From NCBI GenBank assembly GCA_031213475.1, contig JARUPZ010000018.1, positions 5,245,680 through 5,309,679 on the forward strand: a DNA stretch of 64,000 bases, written 5' to 3'. Below are positions 54,601-64,000 of this stretch, one piece after another (position 1 is the first letter of the stretch; each line of letters begins with the position of its first letter). A program made the position numbers and the translations under genes. This DNA comes from Nereocystis luetkeana (lineage: Eukaryota > Sar > Phaeophyceae > Laminariales > Laminariaceae). A model generated the notes under the pieces. That model ran no database searches. It was not told the origin of the DNA and saw only the letters and a program-made list of their open reading frames with translations.

Positions 54601-56740
54601 TTCCACACGACAACCGCAACGTCCGAGCATGTCAAATGCGTGTTTGGCATCATGGGGATCGCTGGGCACTGGTTGAATTCGGCGGCAGAGTGGAGCCGAA
54701 GGGTGCTGAGCAGTGAAAATGCGCCTTACACGCGTTACACACGACGACTGCAACGTCCGAACATGTCAAATGCGTGTTCGGCATCATGGGGATCGCTGGG
54801 CGTTGTTGAAATTCGACGGTACAGTCCGACCGAAGGGTGCTGAGCAGTGAGAATACGCCTTACACGTGTTACAGACGACCACCGCAACGACCGAGCATGT
54901 TAAATGCGTGTTAAGCATCATAGGGATACTTGGGGTGATGTTGAAAGTCGACGGCACAGTCCGACGGGAAGGGTGCCGAGCCGTGAAAAAGTGCCATACA
55001 CGAGTTACACACGACCACCGCTACGTCCGACCATGTCAAATGCGTGTTTAACGTCGTGAGGATCGTTTTGCACTGTTGATAGTGGACGGCTACGTTGTGC
55101 CGAAGGGTGGTGATCAGTGAAACTGCGCCTTACACGTGTTACACACGACGCCCGCAACGTCCGAGGATGTCAAATGCGTGTTCAGCATCATAAGGATCGT
55201 TGGGTGCTGTTGGAATTCGACAGCAGAGTGGTGCCGAAGGCGCCTTACACGTGTTACACACGACGCCTGCAACGTTCGAGCATGTTAAATGCGTGTTTAG
55301 CATCATAAGCATCGTTGGGTGACGTTGAAATTCGACGGCACAGACCAACGGAATGGGTGTCGAGCAGGGAAAATGGGCCATACACGTGTTACACACGACC
55401 ACCGTAAAGTCCGAGCATGTCAAATGCGTGTTTAACGTCATAAGGATCGTTTTGCACTGTTGATATTAGACGGCTACGTTGTGCCGAAGGGTGCTGATCA
55501 GTGAAAATGCGCCTTACACGTGCTACACACGACGATCGTACCGTCCGAGCATGTTAAATGCGTGTTTAGCACCATAGGGATCGTTGGGCGCTGTTGGAAT
55601 TCGACGGTAAAGTTGTGCCGAAGGGTGCTGAGCAGTGCAAATGCGCCTTGCACGTGTGACACACGACCACCGCAACGTCCGAGCATGTTAAATGCGTTTC
55701 TAGCATTATGGGGATCTTTGGGCGTGTTTTAAATTCGACGGCATCGTCCGACCGAAGGGTGCTGAGCAGTGGAAATGCGCCTCACACGTGTTACACGCGA
55801 CCACTGCAACGTTCCAGGAAAGTAAATGCGTGTTTAGCATCATAAGGATCGTTGGGTGACGTTGACATTCGACGGCACAGTCCGACGGGAAGGGTGCCGA
55901 GCAGTGGAAATGGGCCATACACGTGTTACACACGACCACCGCAACGTCCGAGCATGTTAAATGCGTGTTTAACGTCATAAGGATCGTTTTGCACTGTTGA
56001 TATTGGACGGCTACGTTGTGCCGAAGGGTACTGATCAGTGAAAGTGCGCCCTACGCGTGCTACACACGACGATCGCACCGTCCGAGCATGTTAAATGCGT
56101 GTTTACCATCATAGGGATCGTTGGGCGCTGTTGGAATTCATCGGCAGAGTGGGGCCGAAGGGTGCTGAGCGGCGAAAATACGCCTTGCACGTGTTACACA
56201 CGACCACTGCAATGTCCGAGCATGTCAAATGCGTGTTTAACGTCATAAGAATCATTTTGCACTGTTGATATTGGACGGCTATGTTGTGCCGAAGGGTGCT
56301 GATCAGTGAAAATGCGCCTTACACGAGCTTCAGACGACGATCGCACCGTCGAGCATGTTAAATGCGTGTTTAGCATTTTGAGGATCTTTGGGCATGTATT
56401 AGATTCGACGGCATAGTCCGACCGAAGGGTGCTGAGCAGTGGAAATGCGCCTTACACGTGTTACACGCGACCTCTGCAACGTCCGAGCATGTTAAAAGCG
56501 TGTTTAGCATCATAGGGATCGTTGGGTGACGTTGAAATTCGACGGCAGAGTCCGACGGGATGGGTGCCGAGCAGTGGAAATGGGCCATACACGCGTTACA
56601 CACGACCACCGCAACGCCCGAGCATGTCAAATGCGTGTTTAGAATCATAGGGATCGTTGGGCGCTGTTGGAATTCGACGGCAGAGTGGTGCCGAAGGGTG
56701 CTGAGGAGTGGAAACGCGCCTCACACGTGTTCCACACGAC

Positions 56741-58231
56741 AACCGCAACGTCCGAGCATGTCAAATGCGTGTTCGGCATCATGGGGATCGCAGGGCGCTG
56801 GTAGAATTCGGCGGCAGAGTGCAGCCGAAGGGTGCTGAGCAGTGAAAATGCGCCTTACACGTGTTACCCACGACGACCGCAACGTCCGAGCATGCCGACC
56901 GAACGGTGCTGAGCAGTGAGAATGCGCCTTACACGTGGTACACACAACCACCGCAACGACCGAGCATGTTAAATGCGTGTTAAGCACCATAGGGATCGTT
57001 GGGTGATGTTGAAATTCGACGGCACAGTCCGACGGGAAGGGTGCCGGTTCGTGTACAAGTGCCATACACGAGTTACACACGACCACTGCTTCACCCGACC
57101 ATGTCAAATGCGTATTTAACGTCGTGAGGATCATTTTGCACTGTTGATTTTGGACGGCTACGATGTGCCGAAGGGTGCTGATCAGTGAAAATGCGCCATA
57201 CACGAGTTACACACGACCAGCGCTGCGTCCGAGCATGTCAAATGGGTGTCTAACGTCATAGGGATCGTTTTGCACTGTTGATATTGGACGGCTACGTTGT
57301 GCCGAAGGGTGGTGATCAGTGAAAATGGGCCTTACACGTGTTACACACGAGGACCGCAACGTCCGAGCCTGTAAAATACGTGTTTAGCATTATGGGGATC
57401 GTTGGGCGTTGTTTAAATTCGACGGCACAGTCCGACGGGATGGGTGCCGAGCAGTGGAAATGCGCCAAACACGAGTTACACACGACAACCGCAACGTCCG
57501 AGCATGTCAAATGCGTGTTCGGCATCATGGGGATCGCAGGGCGCTGGTAGAATTCGGCGGCAGAGTGCAGCCGAAGGGTGCTGAGCAGTGAAAATGCGCC
57601 TTACACGTGTTACCCACGACGACCGCAACGTCCGAGCATGCCGACCGAACGGTGCTGAGCAGTGAGAATGCGCCTTACACGTGGTACACACAACCACCGC
57701 AACGACCGAGCATGTTAAATGCGTGTTAAGCACCATAGGGATCGTTGGGTGATGTTGAAATTCGACGGCACAGTCCGACGGGAAGGGTGCCGGTTCGTGT
57801 ACAAGTGCCATACACGAGTTACACACGACCACTGCTTCACCCGACCATGTCAAATGCGTATTTAACGTCGTGAGGATCATTTTGCACTGTTGATTTTGGA
57901 CGGCTACGATGTGCCGAAGGGTGCTGATCAGTGAAAATGCGCCATACACGAGTTACACACGACCAGCGCTGCGTCCGAGCATGTCAAATGGGTGTCTAAC
58001 GTCATAGGGATCGTTTTGCACTGTTGATATTGGACGGCTACGTTGTGCCGAAGGGTGGTGATCAGTGAAAATGGGCCTTACACGTGTTACACACGAGGAC
58101 CGCAACGTCCGAGCCTGTAAAATACGTGTTTAGCATTATGGGGATCGTTGGGCGTTGTTTAAATTCGACGGCACAGTCCGACGGGATGGGTGCCGAGCAG
58201 TGGAAATGCGCCAAACACGAGTTACACACGA
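56741..58231. repeat. Two 746 bp tandem copies within the satellite
   Basis: 56741-57486 and 57487 to about 58231 appear identical over most of their length, including a shared internal deletion junction gagcatgccgaccgaacggt and a shared variant tgccggttcgtgtacaag. This indicates a recent duplication. Confidence 0.85.
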
Positions 58232-59199
58232 TCACCGCTACGTCCGAGAATGTCGAATGCGTGTTTGGCATTATGGGAATCGCTGGGCGCTTTCGGAATT
58301 CGACGGCAGAGTGGTGCCGAAGGGTGCTGAGCAGTGAAAATGCGCCTTACACGTGTTACACACGTCCACCGCAACGTCCGAGCATGTCAAATGCGTGTTT
58401 AGCATTATGGGGATCGTTGGGCGTTGTTGAAATTCGACGGCACAGTCCGACCGAAGGGTGCCGAGCAGTGAACGTGCGCCTTACACGTGTTGCACACGAC
58501 CACCCAAACGACTGAGCATTTTAAATGCGTGATTAGCATCATAGGGATCGTTGGGTGATGTTGAAATTCGACGGCACAGTCCGAAGGGAAGGGTGCCGAG
58601 CAGTGGAAATGCGCCTTGAACGTGTTACACACGACCACCACAACGTCCGAGCATGTCAAATGCGTGTTCAGCATCATAAGGATCGTTGGGCGCTGTTGGA
58701 ATTTGACGGCAGAGTGGTGGCGAAGGGTGCTGAGGAGTGGAAACGCGCCTCACACGTATTACACACGACGACCGCAACGTCCGAGCATGTTAAATGCGTG
58801 TTTAGCATTCTGAGGATCTTTGGGCGTTTATACAATTCGACGGCATAGTCCGACCGAAGGGTGCTGAGCAGTGGAAATGCGCCTTACACGTGTTACACGC
58901 GACCACTGCAACGTCCGAGCATGTTAACTGCGTGTCTAGCAGTTTAGGGATCGTTGGGCGTTTTGTGAAATTTGACGGCACAGCCCCCCCGAAGGGTACT
59001 GAGCAGTTGAAATGAGCCTTGCACGTGTTACACACGACCACTGCAACGTTCGAGCATGTCTTATGCGTGTCTAGCATTATAGGGATCGTTGGGCGTTTTG
59101 TGAAATTTGACGGCACAGCCCGACCGAAGGGTGCTGAGCAGTTAAAATGATCCTTACACGTTTTACACACGACCACCACAACGTCCGAGGGTGTCAAAT

Positions 59200-60400
59200 G
59201 CGTGTTCAGCATCATAAGGATCGTTGGGTGCTGTTGGAATTCGACGGCAGAGTGGTACCGAAGGGTGCTGAGCAGTGAATATGCGCCTTACACGTGTTAC
59301 ACACGACAACCGCAACGTCCGAGCATGTTTATTTCGTGTTCGGCATCATAGGGATCGGTGGGCGCTGGTGGAATTCGGCGGCAGAGTGGTGCCGAAGGGT
59401 GCTGAGCAGTGAATATGCGCCTTACACGTGTTACACACGACGACCGCAACGTCCGAGCATGTCAAATGCGTGTTTAGCATCTTGAGGATCGTTGGGCGTT
59501 TTGTGAAATTTGACGGCACAGCCTCCCCGAAAGGTGTTGAGCAGTTGAAATGAGCCTTGCACGTGTTACACACGACCACTGCAACGTCCGAGCATGTCTT
59601 ATGCGTGTCTAGCATTATAGGGATCGTTGGGCGTTTTGTGAAATTTGACGGCACAGCCCGACCGAAGGGTGCTGAGCAGTTAAAATGATCCTTACACGTG
59701 TTACACACGACCACCACAACGTCCGAGGATGTCAAATGCGTGTTCAGCATCATTAGGATCGTTGGGTGCTGTTGGAATTCGACGGCAGAGTGGTACCGAA
59801 GGGTGCTGAGCAGTGAATATGCGCCTTACACGTGTTACACACGACAACCGCAACGTCCGAGCATGTTTATTTCGTGTTCGGCATCATAGGGATCGGTGGG
59901 CGCTGGTGGAATTCGGCGGCAGAGTGGTGCCGAAGGGTGCTGAGCAGTGAATATGCGCCTTACACGTGTTACACACGACGACCGCAACGTCCGAGCATGT
60001 CAAATGCGTGTTTAGCATCTTGAGGATCGTTGGGCGTTTTGTGAAATTTGACGGCACAGCCTCCCCGAAAGGTGTTGAGCAGTTGAAATGAGCCTTGCAC
60101 GTGTTACACACGACCACTGCAACGTCCGAGCATGTCTTATGCGTGTCTAGCATTATAGGGATCGTTGGGCGTTTTGTGAAATTTGACGGCACAGCCCGAC
60201 CGAAGGGTGCTGAGCAGTTAAAATGATCCTTACACGTGTTACACACGACCACCACAACGTCCGAGGATGTCAAATGCGTGTTCAGCATCATTAGGATCGT
60301 TGGGTGCTGTTGGAATTCGACGGCAGAGTGGTACCGAAGGGTGCTGAGCAGTGAATATGCGCCTTACACGTGTTACACACGACAACCGCAACGTCCGAGC
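59200..60400. repeat. 538 bp higher-order repeat (4 monomers)
   Basis: Equivalent points fall at 59294, 59832 and 60370. The two units between them are nearly identical, and a more diverged unit lies upstream. Diagnostic variants: catgtttatttcgtgttcgg, cacagcctccccgaaaggtg. Confidence 0.85.
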
Positions 60401-62149
60401 ATATTAAATTCGTGTTCGGCATCATAGGGATCGTTGGGCGCTGGTGGAATTCGGCGGCAGAGTGGTGCCGAAGGGTGCTGAGGAGTGAATATGCGCCTTA
60501 TACGTGTTACACACGACGACCGCAACGCCCGAGCATGTCAAATGCGTGTTTAGCATCTTGAGGATCGTTGGGCGATGTTGGAATTCGCCGGCAGAGGGTA
60601 CCGAAGGATGCTGGGGAGTGGAAACGCGCCTCACACGTATTGCACACGACGACCGCAGCGTCCGAGCATGTTAAATGTGCGTTTAGCATCATAGGGATCG
60701 TTGGTCAAGGTTGAAATTCGACGGCAAAGTTGTGCCGAAGGGTGCTGAGCAGTTGAAATGGGCCTTACACGTGTTACACACGACAACCGGAACGTCCGAG
60801 CATGTTAAGTGCGTGTTTATATCATAGGGATGGTTGGGCGTCCATGAAATCCGACGGCATAGTCCGACCGAAGGGTGCTGAGCAGTTCAAATACGCCTTA
60901 CAAGTGTTACACACGACAACCGCAACGTCCGACCATGTCAAATGCGTGTTTAGCATCATAGGGATCGTTGGTCGATGTTGAAATTCGAAAGCAGAGTGGT
61001 GCTGAAAGGTGCTAAGCAGTCAAAACGCGCCTTACACGTGTAACACACGGCCACCGCAACGTCCGATCATGTTGAATTTGAGGTCAGCATCATAGGGATC
61101 GTTGGGCGTAGTTGAAATTCGACGGCCGAGTGGTGCCGAAGGGTGCTAAACCGTGAAACTTCGCCTTACACGTGTAACACACAACCACCGGAATGTCCGA
61201 ACGTGTTCAATGCGAGTTTAGCATCATAGGGCTCGTTGGTCGATGTTGAAATTCGACGGTAAAGTTGTGCCGAAGGGTGCTGAAGAATTGACATGCGCTT
61301 TACACGTGTGACACACGACCACTGGAACGTCCGAGCATGTTACATGCGTGTTTGGCATAATAGGGATCGTTGGTCAAGGTTGAAATTCGATGGCAAAGTT
61401 GTCCTGAAGGGTGTTGAGCAGTTGAAATGGACCTTACACGTGTTACACCCGACCACCGCAACGACCGAGCGTGTTAAATGCGTGTTTAACATCATAGGGA
61501 TCGTTGGGTGTTGTCGAAATTCGACGGCACAGTCCGACCGAAGGGTGCCGAGCAGTGGAAAGGCGCCTCACACGTGTTACACACGACAACCGCAACGTCC
61601 CAGCATGTCAAATGCGTGTCTAGCATCATAGGGATCGTTGGGCGTTCTTAAGATTCGACGGCACAGTCATACCGAAGGGTGCTGATATGGTGAAACGCGC
61701 CTTACACGGGTTACGCACGTCCACCGCAACGTCCGAGCATGTTAAATGCGTGTTTAGCATCATAGGGATCGTTGCGCGTCGTCGAAGTTCGACGGCAGAG
61801 TGGTGCCGAAGGGTGCTAAGAGCTGACAACGCGCTAGACGCGTTCAACACACGACAACCGCAACGTCCGACCATGTCAAATGCGTGTATAGCATCATAGG
61901 GATCGTTGGGCGAGGTCGCAATTCGACGGCAAAGGTGTGCCGAAGGGTGCTAAGCAGTGGCAATGCGCCTTACACGTGTTACACACGACCACCGCAACGA
62001 CCGAGCATGTTAAATGCGTGCTTAGCATCGTAGGGATCGTTGGTCGACGTTGAAATTCGACGACAAGGTTGTGCCGAAGGGTGCTGAGCAGTTGAAATGC
62101 GCCTTACACGTGTTACACACGACCGCCGCAAAGACCTAGAAGGTTACAT

Positions 62150-64000
62150 GCGTGTTTAGCATCATAGCGATCGAAGGGCGGTGTTGAAATTCGACGCCAT
62201 AGTCCGACCGAAGGGTACTGAGCAGTTGAAATGCGCTCTACACGTGTTACACTCGACCACCGCAACGTCCCAGCATGTTTAATACGTGTTGAGCATCATA
62301 TCGATTGAAAGGCAGGTGTTTAAATTCGACGCCACAGTCCGACCGAAGGGTGATGAGCAGTTGAAATGCGCCTTACACGTGATACACTCGACCACCGCAA
62401 CGTCCCAGCATGTTTAATGCGCGTTTAGCATCATAGGGATCGTTGGGCGTTGTTGAAATTCGACGCCACAGTCCGATCGAACGGTGTCGAGCAATGGAAA
62501 TGCACCTTACACGTGATACACACGACCACCCCAACGTCCGAGCATGTTCAATGCGTATTTAGCATCATGGGGATCGTTGGGCGTTGTTGAAATTCGACGC
62601 CACAGTCCAACCGAAGGGTACTGAGCAGTTGAAATGCGCCTTATACGTGTTATACTCGACCACCGCAACGTCCCAGCATATTTAATGCGTGTTGAGCACC
62701 ATAGCGATCGAAGGGCGGTGTTGAAATTCGACGCCACAGTCCGACCGAAGGGTACTGAGCAGTTGAAATGCGCCCTACACGTGTTACACTCGACCACCGC
62801 AACGTCCCAGCATGTTTAATACGTGTTGAGCATCATATTGATTGAAAGGCAGGTGTTTAAATTCGACGCCACATTCCGACCGAAGGGTGATGAGCAGTTG
62901 AAATGCGCCTTACACGTGATACACTCGACCACCGCAACGTCCCAGCATGTTTAATGCGCGTTTAGCATCATAGGGATCGTTGGGCGTTGTTGAAATTCGA
63001 CGCCACAGTCCGACCGAAGGGTACTGAGCAGTTGAAATGCGCCTTATACGTGTTACACTCGACCACCGCAACGTCCCAGCATGTTTAATACGTGTTGAGC
63101 ATCATAGCGATCGAAGGGCGGTGTTGAAATTCGAGGCCACAGTCCGACCGAAGGGTACTGAGCAGTTGAAATGCGCTCTACACGTGATACACTCGACCAC
63201 GGCAACGTCCCAGCATGTTTAATACGCGTTGAGCATCATATCGATTGGAAGGCTGGTGTTTAAAGTGGACGCCACAGTCCGACCGAAGGGTGATGAGCAG
63301 TTGAAATGCGCCTTACACGTGATACACTCGACCACCGCAACGTCCCAGCATGTTTTATGCGTGTTTAGCACCATAGGGATCGTTGGGCGTTGTTGAAATT
63401 CGACGCCACAGTCCGACCGAACGGTGTCGAGCAATGGAAATGCACCTTACACGTGATACACACGACCACCCCAACGTCCGAGCATGTTCGATGCGTGTTT
63501 AGCATCATAGGGATCGTTGGGCGTTGTTGAAATTCGACGCCACAGTTCGACCGAAGGGTACTGAGCAGTTGAAATGCGCCTTATACGTGTTACACTCGAC
63601 CACCGCAACGTCCCAGCATGTTGGATACGTGTTGAGCATCATAGCGATCGAAGGGCGGTGTTGAAATTCGAGGCCACAGTCCGACCGAAGGGTACTGAGC
63701 AGTTGAAATGCGCTCTACACGTGTTACACTCGACCACCGCAACGTCCCAGCATGTTTAATACGTGTTGAGCATCATATCGATTGAAAGGCTGGTGTTTAA
63801 AGTGGACGCCACAGTCCGACCGAAGGGTGATGAGCAGTTGAAATGCGCCTTACACGTGATACACTCGACCACCGCAACGTCCCAGCATGTTTTATGCGTG
63901 TTTAGCATCATAGGGATCGTTGGGCGTTGTTGAAATTCGACGCCACAGTCCGACCGAACGGTGTCGAGCAATGGAAATGCACCTTACACGTGATACACAC
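62150..64000. repeat. 537 bp higher-order repeat near the window end
   Basis: Variants such as atgaaaggc-type sites, caccccaacgtccgagcatg and tggaaatgcaccttacacgtg recur with offsets of 403 and 537 bases (62634, 63037, 63574; and 63219, 63756). Confidence 0.8.

Larger units (their letters stand above)
48692..64000. repeat. Satellite array, about 134 bp monomer, about 114 copies, open at window end
   Basis: Head-to-tail monomers share ttacacacgaccaccgcaac, gtccgagcatgt, gggatcgttgggcg, attcgacgg and gaagggtgctgagcagt. Subtypes differ in the middle: (i) gaattcgacggcagagtggt; (ii) aaattcgacggcacagtccg; (iii) ttttgcactgttgatattgg; (iv) from about 62 kb, cgacgccacagtccgaccg. Because 134 is not a multiple of 3, many frames of 60-190 codons appear by chance on both strands; none is a supported gene. 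The copies and subtypes mix along the array. Centromeric, subtelomeric or other heterochromatic location is possible but not shown. Confidence 0.95.

Noticed and set aside
48692-64000. Dozens of 60-190 codon frames in the satellite
   Set aside because: They recur because monomers recur, shift frame every 134 bases, and have no start, splice or domain logic.
48692-64000. CENP-B-box-like match in the satellite (attcgacggca)
   Set aside because: The start resembles the box, but the required later positions (A and CGGG spacing) do not match.

Overview
The window is nuclear DNA of an intron-rich eukaryote. There are no prokaryotic-style packed genes. The supported coding DNA is GC-rich exons with GT-AG junctions, set in long introns full of microsatellites, poly-C tracts, short palindromes and small inverted-repeat elements. 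A brown alga or another stramenopile would fit (CAG/CTG and GTT microsatellites, long introns, GC-rich exons), but no marker gene fixes the taxon, so this is a guess.

Layout. (1) Positions 1-39651, plus strand: one large gene whose 5' end lies outside the window. I assembled it from 12 exons whose reading phases all agree (phase order 2,0,0,2,0,2,0,0,0,0,2). It gives about 1000 visible residues in 39.6 kb: an alpha-helical/coiled-coil N-terminal and central part, a Pro/Cys-rich insert, a Gly/Ser/Asp-rich acidic part with a PPxY motif, and a Pro/Gln-rich disordered C-terminus. I do not recognise the family. (2) The introns hold at least two miniature inverted-repeat (MITE-like) families, a 687 bp element with TTA target duplications, an 835 bp element with terminal inverted repeats, pentamer and hexamer arrays, and a nested repeat cluster in intron 9. 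(3) 39652-44020: gene-poor DNA with G-rich and C-rich tracts. (4) 44020-48690: coding-like DNA of unclear status (Thr/Ala-rich open frames, then an even-composition stretch with exon-like pieces and frame breaks), with no assignable product. (5) 48692-64000: a satellite array of about 134 bp monomers, roughly 114 copies, reaching the window end. It has several monomer subtypes, higher-order repeats of about 537-538 bp, and an apparently recent 746 bp duplication.

The most notable items are the large unassigned coiled-coil gene, the satellite with its higher-order structure, the MITE families, and two very frequent short palindromes (TACCWGGTA and CTATTAATAG) scattered through the intronic DNA but not seen in the satellite. 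No tRNA, rRNA, CRISPR array or recognisable viral gene was found by eye.
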